Part shown: in pieces, positions 9,446 to 17,786 of the stretch | Layout of the letters: each line of letters begins with the position of its first letter | Position numbering within the stretch: position 1 is the first letter of the stretch | Assembly (NCBI GenBank): GCA_964643295.1 | Contig: CAZXSN010000007.1 | Location: 1 to 64,000, forward strand | DNA from: Merdiplasma sp964643295 | GTDB lineage: Bacteria > Bacillota > Clostridia > Lachnospirales > Lachnospiraceae | Reading direction: 5' to 3' | Length of the DNA: 64,000 nucleotides | Notes under the pieces: generated by a model | The model's database searches: none | What the model was told of the DNA's origin: nothing | The model's input: only the letters and a program-made list of their open reading frames with translations | Position numbers and translations under genes: made by a program

Positions 9446-11554
9446 ATGAAAAGAAATTCAGATCAGCTTTTCCAGACAGAAGAATACGCATCCGCAAAGA
9501 CCTTAACCGGTCCCAGGAAAGAACGGCTTTTCGGGAACCTTCTGCTGGTCATCCTGTTAGCGGCGGCAGTGATGTTCTCACTTCGCCCGATGTCTGCGGC
9601 AGCAGCCACGTATACCCTGCAGGTTTCCCAAGGGCAGGATATCGCCCCGGTTATTCAGCCGCTGTTGGATCAGGCAAAGTCAGGTGAACAAGTTACTATC
9701 ACCATTCCAGCGGGATCTTACACCCTGGGGAACAGCCTCAATGTATACAGCAATACGACTCTGCTCATGGATGGAGTCACGCTCCATCGAATCAACGGGA
9801 TCGACACCATGGTCCGGCTTGGCAGAGGAACTGAACCCAACGGCGGATATTACTATCATGATGTCACGTTTCAGGGCGGTACCTGGGACGGAAGCGGGAC
9901 AAACAAGGATCTTCTGCGGATTGCGCACGCGCAGAATATATTGATAAAGGGCGTGTCATTCCAGAACGTGCAGGAATGCCACCACATCGAGATTGCCGCC
10001 TGCAGAAACGTAACCTTCGATGGCTGTACGGTTTCCGGGTTCATCGGCAAGCCTGGGGAGCGGCACGAGGCTCTCCAGATCGACATCCTGCACCAGAACC
10101 ACTTCCAGAATTACCCGCCCTACGATGGAACGATCTGCAGCGACATCACTATTCAAAACTGCACGTTCAAAGGTCTGCAGGCAGGAATCGGTTCCCACAG
10201 CGCGGTCATCGGCTCCTACTTTAACAACATCAGGTTCCTGAACAACACGTTTGAGGATATTACGGCCTATGCGATCATCATGATGAACTACACAAACTCC
10301 GTTGTCCGGGGGAACACACTCAACAACTGCGGTTCCGGCATCATTTACCGGGCCATGAATCCGGACGATCGGGCCTTCTACGGTCAGGAAAACGGCCAGG
10401 GGTTAAGCGCAGCGAAAAATCTCAACAACGTGATCGAGAACAATACCATCAACATCGTATACGACGGGTACAGCAACATGGCGGAAGGAATCTCCCTGTA
10501 CGGGGAGGTTGTGGGAGCGGACCGCCTGACAAACGCAGAGGGCGCCGAGGGACCGATCCAGGGCACGATTCTCAAAGGAGACTACCGGGTAAAGGGAATC
10601 ACCGTGCAGAACAACAAGATCACCTTAAACTGCAAGGGATTAGCCATCTGTCTGGAGGGTGCAGACGAGAACATCGTGAGGAAAAACACCATCACCTGCA
10701 GCATCACCAAGAAAGGGGCAAACAAAGGGACCGGGGACGGAATCCGGCTTGTAAACAGTGACAAAAACAGGATTGAGGACAACACGATCACCAATAAGAA
10801 ATGGACTGGAAATGCAAAAGCAATGAACGGCATCTCACTCATCAAGGGAACGAAGAAGGACAACTTAAGCGGATCCGACAGCAATACGGTCAAGGGCAAT
10901 AAGATCACAAACGCGAGTATGCACGGCATCTCGGTGCAGGAGTCTTCCAAAAACACCCTGCAGTCAAACACAATCACAGGTACAAAAACAACAAATGGCA
11001 ACGGTATTTATGTTTTTGGAGCCGATGGGACAAAAATCACCAGGAATACGGTTAAGAACACGAAGAGCCATGGGATCCAGGCAAAAGCTTCTTCCAGTGT
11101 CACGATTAAGACAAACACGGTGAAAACCACAAGCGGTGAAAACAGCTGCGGCATCATGGTTCAGGAAAAAGCCAATAAGGCAACCATCTCAGGCAACACC
11201 ATCTCCGGTGCAAAAAGCTGCGGTATCATGGTTCAGGAAAAAGCCGTTGAGGCAGTCATCTCAGGCAACACCATCTCCGGTGCAAAAAACTGCGGCATCC
11301 TGGTTCAGGAGAAAGCCAATAAGGCAGCCATCTCAGGCAACACCATCTCCGGTGCAAAAACAGACGGGATCCGCGTAGCTGGCAGTTCCAAGAGTGTCAC
11401 GGTAAAGTCCAATAGAATCAGCAACAGCGGACGCTTCGGTCTGCTGGTTATGAGCAACTCCTCTGTCAAGGCCTCCGGCAACACGATTAAGGGAAGCGGT
11501 CAGGGAAAAAGCGCAACCGCAAAAGGCGGAAAGATCACGGGAAAAGTTTCCTGA
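9446..11554 (+). CDS. Secreted right-handed parallel beta-helix repeat protein
   Basis: A 702-residue exported protein. Residues 1-28 are polar, then a hydrophobic signal sequence or anchor runs to an ...SAAAA site near residue 53. The rest is a chain of NxI/xxN turns (for example NNTFED, NNVIENNTI, KGNKITNAS) typical of pectate-lyase-like parallel beta-helices with NosD-type repeats. The early part (PAGSYTLGNSL, DGVTLHRING) resembles the cap of glycan-active beta-helix enzymes. Such folds include polysaccharide lyases, epimerases and phage-tail-like adhesins. No clear catalytic set can be named, so enzyme or adhesin remains open. The C-terminal coils include three nearly identical 24-residue units, indicating recent tandem duplication. 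There is no LPxTG motif or C-terminal anchor. It has its own strong promoter and terminator and is monocistronic. Confidence 0.85.
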   Translation: MKRNSDQLFQTEEYASAKTLTGPRKERLFGNLLLVILLAAAVMFSLRPMSAAAATYTLQVSQGQDIAPVIQPLLDQAKSGEQVTITIPAGSYTLGNSLNVYSNTTLLMDGVTLHRINGIDTMVRLGRGTEPNGGYYYHDVTFQGGTWDGSGTNKDLLRIAHAQNILIKGVSFQNVQECHHIEIAACRNVTFDGCTVSGFIGKPGERHEALQIDILHQNHFQNYPPYDGTICSDITIQNCTFKGLQAGIGSHSAVIGSYFNNIRFLNNTFEDITAYAIIMMNYTNSVVRGNTLNNCGSGIIYRAMNPDDRAFYGQENGQGLSAAKNLNNVIENNTINIVYDGYSNMAEGISLYGEVVGADRLTNAEGAEGPIQGTILKGDYRVKGITVQNNKITLNCKGLAICLEGADENIVRKNTITCSITKKGANKGTGDGIRLVNSDKNRIEDNTITNKKWTGNAKAMNGISLIKGTKKDNLSGSDSNTVKGNKITNASMHGISVQESSKNTLQSNTITGTKTTNGNGIYVFGADGTKITRNTVKNTKSHGIQAKASSSVTIKTNTVKTTSGENSCGIMVQEKANKATISGNTISGAKSCGIMVQEKAVEAVISGNTISGAKNCGILVQEKANKAAISGNTISGAKTDGIRVAGSSKSVTVKSNRISNSGRFGLLVMSNSSVKASGNTIKGSGQGKSATAKGGKITGKVS
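11144..11359 (+). repeat. Three 72-bp in-frame tandem repeats
   Basis: Units start at 11144, 11216 and 11288, each encoding 24 residues of the form [SN]CGI[ML]VQEKA...ISGNTISGAK. They differ by only a few bases, so the expansion is recent. Each unit is about one turn of the beta-helix. Confidence 0.9.
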
Positions 11555-11580
11555 TCTCGAAACAGGAAAGAGACAAAATT

Positions 11581-11610
11581 ACGGGCATCCGCAGTGTCGG
11601 ATGCCCGTTT
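11581..11610. terminator. Bidirectional terminator between the beta-helix gene and folA
   Basis: An 11-bp perfect stem (ACGGGCATCCG at 11581-11591, CGGATGCCCGT at 11598-11608) is T-flanked on both strands and lies between convergent genes. Confidence 0.8.
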
Positions 11611-11616
11611 CCATTT

Positions 11617-12120
11617 TCAGGAATGAGTTAAGAGGCTTTTTTCGTATCTGAAAAAATGAAACGTAAGATCGAAATAGGTCTGCTCATCACTGTCTCCTGT
11701 GATCCTCCATTCCGGCATCTTGTCCAGGTTGGGAAACCAGGCGTCCGCCTCGAAAGCATGCTCCACCTTCGTCACATGAACCACGCTGCAGTAGGGGAGA
11801 AGCTGCCGGTAGAGACTGGCCCCGCCCACCACGTATACATCGTCACTGTCGTACTTTTTCAGTTCCTCCAAAAGCTCAGGTACGCTGCGGCAGACAAGCG
11901 CATCTTTGACCGTAAACCCCGGATTGGTGCTTAAGACAATGTTCGTGCGGTTCTTAAGCGGCATTCCATTTGGAAACGTCTCCAGCGTCCTGCGTCCGCA
12001 AACGACAACCTTCCCCGTCGTCACCTCCCGGAAAAATTTCATATCAGAGGGGATGCGAACCAGCAGCCGGTTTCCAAGGCCAATAGCCCAGTTTTGATCG
12101 ACATTCACAATCATATTCAT
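11617..12120 (-). CDS. folA: Dihydrofolate reductase
   Basis: A 167-residue enzyme reducing dihydrofolate to tetrahydrofolate with NADPH. The N-terminal strand MIVNVDQNWAIG with the tryptophan-containing Met20-like loop is followed by IPSDMKFFRE, whose aspartate is the substrate-binding acid. VVVCGRRTLETF and VVGGASLYRQLLP are the NADPH-binding segments. The start at 12120 (MNMIVN) follows GGAAGGAAG; longer frames to 12171 add an unrelated tail. It lies 131 bp downstream of thyA on the same strand. The pair is functionally linked because ThyA oxidises methylene-tetrahydrofolate to dihydrofolate, which FolA recycles. Confidence 0.95.
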   Translation of the reverse strand: MNMIVNVDQNWAIGLGNRLLVRIPSDMKFFREVTTGKVVVCGRRTLETFPNGMPLKNRTNIVLSTNPGFTVKDALVCRSVPELLEELKKYDSDDVYVVGGASLYRQLLPYCSVVHVTKVEHAFEADAWFPNLDKMPEWRITGDSDEQTYFDLTFHFFRYEKSLLTHS

Positions 12121-12251
12121 GGCAAAAATCTTCCTTTCCGTTTCCCCGCGCCCTAAGCATATCTGTAGCAAGCCGCACTTCCAGGCTCTTAAAATGCCCT
12201 CTTCCGGCCTAAAGTTAAGGGAAGCTTTACCGGGATTCGCGCAAACACCCC

Positions 12252-13106
12252 TTACACCGCAACCGGAATATGTGCTATCTGCGGTCCGGTACGGTAATTC
12301 TCCACATGAAGATCCTCGGTTGTGAACTGATAAAAATCGGTAATCCCGGGAGTTAAGTACACAGTGGGAGCCTCATACGGTGTGCGCGAGATCAGCTCCT
12401 TCACCAGCGGAATATGCCGGTCATAGATATGCGCATCCGCGATCACATGCAGCAGTTCTCCGGCCACCATGTCACAGCACTGGGCAATCATCATCAGCAG
12501 CAGTGCGTACTGACAGACATTCCAGTTGTTGGCCGTCAGCACATCCTGTGAGCGCTGATTGAGTACGGCGTTGAGCACCAGTTTGTCTCTCCCCGGCTCC
12601 TTCGTCACGTTAAAGGTCATCCCGTAGGCGCAGGGGTACAGGTTCATCTCGTGCAGGTCTTCATGCACGTAGAGGTTTGTCAGAATCCGGCGGCTGTAAG
12701 GATTGTTCTTCAGATCGAAGAGCACCCGGTCCACCTGATCCATCATCCCTTCCGGATACTGGTGCTTGACTCTCATCTGATAGCCGTAGGCTTTTCCGAT
12801 ACTTCCGTCCTCATCCGCCCAGCTGTCCCAGATATGGCTGTGCAGATCATGCACGTTGTTGGACTTTCTCTGCCAGATCCATAAGACCTCATCGAAGGCG
12901 CTGTGCAGAGCGGTTCTGCGCAGAGTCAGTGCGGGGAACTCTTTCCGAAGGTCATAGCGGTTGACTACGCCGAAACGCTTGATCGTATAGGCGAAACTGC
13001 CGTCCTCCCACTTTGGCCGCACCTTCTCCCCCTCTGTGCTGGTGCCGTTTTCCATGATGTCCTGACACATCGAGATAAAAATGTGATCCGCGTAACTCAA
13101 AGGCAT
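12252..13106 (-). CDS. thyA: Thymidylate synthase (ThyA type)
   Basis: A 284-residue folate-dependent enzyme converting dUMP and methylene-tetrahydrofolate to dTMP. The catalytic cysteine lies in LYPCAYGMTF, preceded by YSRRILTNLY (phosphate-binding arginines). The QRSQDVLTANNWNVCQYA block is the nucleotide/folate site. The usual bacterial sequence here is SxDxxLGxPFN, so the TANNWN version marks a divergent ThyA branch seen in clostridia. The ATG at 13106 is chosen since AAGGAGA directly precedes it, although spacing is short; a TTG 19 codons upstream has no better site. It is paired with folA downstream. Confidence 0.93.
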   Translation of the reverse strand: MPLSYADHIFISMCQDIMENGTSTEGEKVRPKWEDGSFAYTIKRFGVVNRYDLRKEFPALTLRRTALHSAFDEVLWIWQRKSNNVHDLHSHIWDSWADEDGSIGKAYGYQMRVKHQYPEGMMDQVDRVLFDLKNNPYSRRILTNLYVHEDLHEMNLYPCAYGMTFNVTKEPGRDKLVLNAVLNQRSQDVLTANNWNVCQYALLLMMIAQCCDMVAGELLHVIADAHIYDRHIPLVKELISRTPYEAPTVYLTPGITDFYQFTTEDLHVENYRTGPQIAHIPVAV

Positions 13107-13169
13107 TCTCCTTTCATAAGGAAACTTAAAGCAGGGTAATCTTTCATTCCCGCAGACTGACAAAAAGTC

Positions 13170-14321
13170 TTACATCAGAAGTTTCCCCAAGCTGACATCC
13201 TCCGCAAACCCGGCGGCATTGCAGAGAAACAAAAGATCCGTATACTCTCCCGCTTCTATGTAATCGGAGAGGCTCTGGTAAAAATAGCGAAGATCCAGCA
13301 TGTCTACCTCGTCAAAATATCCGTAGGTAAACGGCACGAAACAGTGGGCGTAGGAATCTTTGATCACCAGCAGCCGCCGTCCGCTTTCCGCCTGTGTCTT
13401 GGCCTCGATCAGCCCATAATTTCCCCCGTAGAAATAATTGTACTTGCTGTGCGTATGAAGGGCCTGCTCCTGATAGACGCTGCTGCGCACATCCTCCGAC
13501 TGATTGTACGTCAAAAGGTAGGAAGTGGGGGATACCGGTTCGTATTTTTCAATCGTATCCGGACGCACAGCTCCCCCGACTTTCGCGGCAACTGTCCCCA
13601 GAAAAGCATCCGTCACCTGCGATACGGCAAAGTCTTCCTCCTTTAGAGGTGAAAATCCCATCTTCTCCAGCCAGGCAGAGCAGACATAAAAAGCCCCGCG
13701 CGTCGTCCAGTGATGGTCTGTCCGGTAAAAAATGGGTTCCTCCCGGTGAGAGGATAGCACCTGTCCGGCATCAAACCAGATCTCAGACGGCAGCGCACTG
13801 CGAAGCGCACCCAGATACGCTTCCTCCTCATCTGCCGAGGCAAACTTAGGCAGCTTCTCCTTCAAAATTGAAAGAGCATTGGGGACAATCATCACCGAAA
13901 GATGAATGTCAGGATTTCGTGTGCGCATCTGTTCACAAAACGCTGAAAGGGTGTCTATATTGGCTTTCGCCTGCGAGGACAGAAAAGTTCCCTCATGCGT
14001 TTCAATCAGGTAATCATCCGCGGCGAAGTAAACGCCGTTGACATCCTGATGCAGTGTCATGCGTTCCATGGCGGTTCGCAGACGGATCCACTGGTCGCGG
14101 AAAATAAACTGATCGGTCAGATACGTCTCATAATCCGCAGTAAATTCACCCTCTAAAAGAGATTCCACGCTGAAACGGGGCCTCTGGGCAAGTTCCCGGT
14201 TTTCACTCTCGGAGACTTCTGTATCCGGTTTTAACAGGGAAGCCGCCGTAAATCCAAAAATCAGAAGCAGGAACAATGTTGTGATATTCCAGGACTGTTT
14301 GCTGTTCATCGATGTATGCAT
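13170..14321 (-). CDS. DHHW-family AlgX/AlgJ-like protein, predicted extracellular O-acetylation partner
   Basis: A 383-residue membrane-anchored extracytoplasmic protein: one N-terminal helix (about residues 13-30) followed by a soluble domain. The name-giving DHHW motif is at residues 201-205 (RTDHHWTTRGA), and a downstream IKDSYAHCFVPF block carries the serine expected of SGNH-type folds. In alginate producers, AlgX/AlgJ-like proteins receive acetyl groups exported by an MBOAT protein and place them on sugars. The MBOAT gene lies 210 bp upstream on the same strand, and an SGNH hydrolase plus DUF4358 lipoprotein are divergently transcribed next door. A start at residue 5 is also possible, since AAGGAGG lies only two bases from the first ATG. 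The glycan substrate is unknown. Confidence 0.82.
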   Translation of the reverse strand: MHTSMNSKQSWNITTLFLLLIFGFTAASLLKPDTEVSESENRELAQRPRFSVESLLEGEFTADYETYLTDQFIFRDQWIRLRTAMERMTLHQDVNGVYFAADDYLIETHEGTFLSSQAKANIDTLSAFCEQMRTRNPDIHLSVMIVPNALSILKEKLPKFASADEEEAYLGALRSALPSEIWFDAGQVLSSHREEPIFYRTDHHWTTRGAFYVCSAWLEKMGFSPLKEEDFAVSQVTDAFLGTVAAKVGGAVRPDTIEKYEPVSPTSYLLTYNQSEDVRSSVYQEQALHTHSKYNYFYGGNYGLIEAKTQAESGRRLLVIKDSYAHCFVPFTYGYFDEVDMLDLRYFYQSLSDYIEAGEYTDLLFLCNAAGFAEDVSLGKLLM

Positions 14322-14531
14322 TCCCTCCTTCCCGTTTTTGAACTCAGTTCCACGCCGGATCCGTTTGCTTTAAGCCTCATCTGTTTTCGCGGTCCGCACT
14401 ATTTTAATCGACTTTCACCGGTTTAAATATCCCCAGGGCCTTTCCCGACATTTTTCAGTTTCGGTTCGTTCGTAATCGATTTCCTTTTCCCTGCCGGCAG
14501 TTTGCGTCATCCTTTTTAAGAAACCTCCGCT

Positions 14532-15953
14532 CTAGAAGCGAAAATACAGGAACGGATTGTAGGAGGCGTTCACAAGATAGGCCACCGACAGAAGGAATAC
14601 CGCCACGTAAAAGCCGCCGCGCAAAAAGATGCACACCCAGTCATGAGAACGCAGACCATCCAGCACCTTTCCGGCCCACATTTTTGGCGCCTGCGTACTG
14701 CCCAGGATCAGAAAGAGAAACAGGACGGCGTTGTTGTAAAGCAGATAGATTGTATGTTCATTCATCAGTCCCGCGCCGGAAAAACCAAACAGGGCCTTTA
14801 AAAACCCGACTGGAGAAGCCATATCCGCGCAGGTAAACAGATACCAGCCGAACATGACAAAGAACATACAGTACAGGTGTCCCAGCCATCCAGGCAGACG
14901 CTTTAATCTGTCGCGAAGCAGCAGCTTTTCTATGAGCAGCAGCACCCCATAATACAGCCCCCAGAGAAGAAAGTTCCAGTCAGCGCCGTGCCAGATGCCG
15001 GTTAAGAGCCATACGACAAGGATGTTGCGGACCAGTTTCCCTTTCCCTACCCGGTTCCCGCCCATTGGTATGTAGACATACTCCCGAAACCAGGTTCCCA
15101 GAGAGATATGCCAGCGTCTCCAGAAATCGGTAATGCTTTTCGCCAGGTAGGGGTAGTTGAAATTCTCCAGGAAGCGGAAGCCAAACATGTGCCCCAGCCC
15201 GATCGCCATATCCGAGTAAGCGGAAAAATCAAAATAAATCTGAAACGTGTAGGCGGCAAGACCGATCCAGGCGGTAAGAGCCGGCAGACTGTCTGTCGGA
15301 AGCGCTGTCACGGCCTGAAAAAGCGCCCCGGCGTTGTTGGCTAAAAGTACCTTCTTCCCCAGCCCGACGAGGAAGCGGTTGATCCCTTCCGCGAACTGCT
15401 CCGCGCTCTCGTGCCGGGAACGCAGCTGCTCATCGATCGTTTTATACTGCACAATCGGCCCGGCAATCAACTGGGGAAACATCGTCACATACGCCCCGTA
15501 GGAGATGATATTTCGCTGTACACGGGCCGTTCCCCGGTAGACATCGATCACGTAGGAGAGCGTCTGAAACGTGTAGAAAGAAATCCCGATGGGCAGCGCC
15601 AGATTTAACAGGCTTACCTTCGCGTGAAACACGTTCTGCACTGTCTCCAGCACAAAATCCGTATACTTAAAGAACCCCAGCAGGGAGAGACTTACCGCCA
15701 CGGAAGCCACGAGGGAAAGTTTCGCTCCCCTCTCCCTGCCTGCCCGATGAAAATGATCGACCAGAAGACCGCCCAGGTAGGTGCTCAGGATGGAGAAGAG
15801 CATCAGAAGAATGTAGACCGGCTCTCCCCAGCCGTAAAAAATAAGGCTCACAAACAGGAGCACGAAATTTCTTGCCCGGCGCGGAGCCAGAAAATATAGC
15901 AGAAGAACCGCCGGCAAAAAGCGGAACAAAAACAGCAGGCTGCTGAAAATCAT
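14532..15953 (-). CDS. MBOAT family O-acyltransferase (AlgI/DltB-like)
   Basis: A 473-residue polytopic membrane protein with ten or more hydrophobic helices. The MBOAT signature is clear: LPIGISFYTFQTLSYVIDVYRG, then NFNYPYLAKSITDFWRRWHISLGTW and the catalytic-histidine region LLTGIWHGADWNFLLWG. The family moves acetyl or other acyl groups across the membrane for transfer to extracellular glycans or teichoic acids. The start at 15953 (MIFSSLLFLFRF) gives the usual AlgI length; a longer frame to 16124 runs through the promoter. TTGCGA-17-TATAAT lies upstream at 16047-16075. It is followed by the DHHW protein, the expected partner. There are no dlt genes nearby, so this is not the D-alanylation system. 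Confidence 0.92.
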   Translation of the reverse strand: MIFSSLLFLFRFLPAVLLLYFLAPRRARNFVLLFVSLIFYGWGEPVYILLMLFSILSTYLGGLLVDHFHRAGRERGAKLSLVASVAVSLSLLGFFKYTDFVLETVQNVFHAKVSLLNLALPIGISFYTFQTLSYVIDVYRGTARVQRNIISYGAYVTMFPQLIAGPIVQYKTIDEQLRSRHESAEQFAEGINRFLVGLGKKVLLANNAGALFQAVTALPTDSLPALTAWIGLAAYTFQIYFDFSAYSDMAIGLGHMFGFRFLENFNYPYLAKSITDFWRRWHISLGTWFREYVYIPMGGNRVGKGKLVRNILVVWLLTGIWHGADWNFLLWGLYYGVLLLIEKLLLRDRLKRLPGWLGHLYCMFFVMFGWYLFTCADMASPVGFLKALFGFSGAGLMNEHTIYLLYNNAVLFLFLILGSTQAPKMWAGKVLDGLRSHDWVCIFLRGGFYVAVFLLSVAYLVNASYNPFLYFRF

Positions 15954-16046
15954 GGAAAACTTCTCTCTTTCCGGCCAAATCCCCAAAGCAAAGCTGCGTC
16001 TGAGAATCAAAAAACCGTGAAAAAACGCTTTACAATCAATCAGCTT

Positions 16047-16075
16047 ATTATATAATAGAAACGTGCGATTCGCAA
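16047..16075 (-). promoter_or_regulatory. Promoter for the MBOAT-DHHW operon
   Basis: On minus, TTGCGA (16070-16075), 17 bp and TATAAT (16047-16052). It lies inside a longer frame, which supports the shorter MBOAT start at 15953. Confidence 0.7.
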
Positions 16076-16223
16076 TCGCATTTTCAGGGCCTTCTGAAAA
16101 GCCCTCCCACTCCGAAACAGGCAATGCAGGGCATGACGCTTAGGTGACGACGGGCAAACAAGGAAAGGCTGGAGAAACCTTTCCAGAACATCCCGCCTGG
16201 GTTACAATAAGAGGATTACGGCA

Positions 16224-17279
16224 ATGGCAACCAAAAAAAGAAAAAGAAGAAAGAAAAAACAGCAAAATGACCGGCTGGTGCTGAAACTGCTGATCCTGGT
16301 CGCGGTAGTTCTGTTCGTATTTGAGGGACGCCTAGTGTACACGATGGCCACCCACCGTCCCGGACAGCCTGTCGAGACAGCGGCAAAAGTAAAGCCTGCC
16401 AACGAGGTCAGTGCGGAAACAGAAACGGAAGCGGAAACATCCCTGCAGGCGCAGCCGAACACTGCGAGGGATGCCATGGTCACGGATTCTGCTGTGGCAG
16501 GATTTCCCTACGCCATGGAAAACAGTGAACAGAAAGATACCCGGAGTGTGGCGGTCACGATCCGCTCTGCAGGCAGTGTGCATGTCTCCGAGGAACTTGA
16601 CAGTCCTGCCGTGGTACAAAAAGCAGATACGCCGGTCGATGATTCCTATTTTGCCAACGCGGTCTTCATTGGCGACTCCCGCATGCAGGGATTCCAGAAC
16701 GCTTCCGGGATTACCCAGGGAACCTTCCTTACCAGCGTAGGGTTAAGCACCGATGAGATGTCCTCCCAGACCATCGCCACCCCGGACGGAGCGATCTCCG
16801 TGTACCAGGGGTTAAGCGGAGAACAGTATAACAGGATCTACCTGATGCTGGGCACCAACGATCTGGGTTACTATCCGTGGGATTCGTTTGAGTCTCACTT
16901 TGAGGATGTGATCGTCCAGTTCCATGAACTGCAGCCGGATGCAACGATCTACGTCTGCAGCGTCATCTACGTGGATGAGTCTAAGACCACCACCAGCTAC
17001 AACAACAACGAAAACGTCCGCAAGATCAACGGTTATCTGCTGAACGTCTGTGAGGACCTGGACTACTGTTACTACATTAACCTGAACGAAATCTTCAGCA
17101 ACGGCTACGGTTCCCTCAAAGAAGACGCCTCCGAGGACGGCATCCATCTGCAGCCGAAATACTGCGAACAGATGCTGGATTTCTTAAAAACCCACTACGT
17201 CCCGGAAACCGATTCCGAAGAAACGGAAAGCGAAAGCGCGAAGAATACGGATACGCTGGAAAACGAAGCGGCAATCTAA
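16224..17279 (+). CDS. Membrane-anchored SGNH/GDSL-type hydrolase
   Basis: A 351-residue protein. A very basic N-terminus (KKRKRRKKK) precedes one transmembrane helix at about residues 18-34, so the bulk faces outward. A low-complexity linker rich in T, E and A leads to an SGNH domain: FIGDSRMQG with the nucleophile Ser152, LMLGTND (block III, 209-213) and DGIHLQ with the catalytic Asp305/His308 pair. A short acidic tail follows. SGNH hydrolases of this kind remove or transfer acetyl groups on surface sugars. The gene is divergent from MBOAT/DHHW and 21 bp upstream of the DUF4358 lipoprotein, so it belongs to the same acylation module. Whether it acts as esterase or transferase is not visible. 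Confidence 0.85.
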   Translation: MATKKRKRRKKKQQNDRLVLKLLILVAVVLFVFEGRLVYTMATHRPGQPVETAAKVKPANEVSAETETEAETSLQAQPNTARDAMVTDSAVAGFPYAMENSEQKDTRSVAVTIRSAGSVHVSEELDSPAVVQKADTPVDDSYFANAVFIGDSRMQGFQNASGITQGTFLTSVGLSTDEMSSQTIATPDGAISVYQGLSGEQYNRIYLMLGTNDLGYYPWDSFESHFEDVIVQFHELQPDATIYVCSVIYVDESKTTTSYNNNENVRKINGYLLNVCEDLDYCYYINLNEIFSNGYGSLKEDASEDGIHLQPKYCEQMLDFLKTHYVPETDSEETESESAKNTDTLENEAAI

Positions 17280-17300
17280 TCAATAAAGGAGTTCACACTT

Positions 17301-17768
17301 ATGCGATATGGAAAGTTACTGGCGGCAGCTGCTCTTACCGCTCTCACCCTGACAGCCTGTTCTGGCGGCAGCAAGGATCTTACGGTTGATGTAAACAAGC
17401 TGGCGGAGGATCTTACCTCCCAGACGGTGACGAGTGATACGCTCGCACAGACCGCCGAGGAAATGCTCCCCTCGATCTATTTCCTCGATGAAGCGCAGGT
17501 GGAAAAAGGCGTCGCCTACATGAGTTCCGGTGCGACTGCCTGCGAAGTAGCCGTCATCGAATGCAAGGAGGAATCCCAGGCCAAGGACGTGGAGAAACTG
17601 TTTGAGACGCGGGTTTCCAACCAGTCCGACCTTTTTGCCAGCTACAATGCCGGGGAAGTCACCAAGCTTGATGACGCGGTGATCAAAACTGCCGGTAAGT
17701 ATGCGGTTCTTTGCGTCTGCGACGATCCGGAGAAGGCCGAATCCGTGTTAAAAGACTACGGATTCTGA
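17301..17768 (+). CDS. DUF4358 domain lipoprotein
   Basis: A 155-residue lipoprotein with a classical signal peptide and lipobox LTAC at residues 17-20. The mature part matches the DUF4358 pattern: an N-terminal region ending in SIYFLDEAQVEKGVAYMSSGATACEVAV, where a residue-level sensor of ionic strength or metal could be imagined but is not shown, and a C-terminal CDDPEKAESVL. AAGGAG precedes the ATG. The family's biochemical role is not known to me. DUF4358 proteins commonly lie beside MBOAT, DHHW and SGNH genes in Lachnospiraceae, as here, which suggests an accessory role in surface-glycan acylation. Confidence 0.8.
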   Translation: MRYGKLLAAAALTALTLTACSGGSKDLTVDVNKLAEDLTSQTVTSDTLAQTAEEMLPSIYFLDEAQVEKGVAYMSSGATACEVAVIECKEESQAKDVEKLFETRVSNQSDLFASYNAGEVTKLDDAVIKTAGKYAVLCVCDDPEKAESVLKDYGF

Positions 17769-17786
17769 TCTCTGCGCAGAAAGCCT

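Noticed and set aside
11144..11359. CRISPR-like array in the beta-helix gene
   Set aside because: The repeats are contiguous, in frame, 72 bp long and have no spacers; they encode protein coils.
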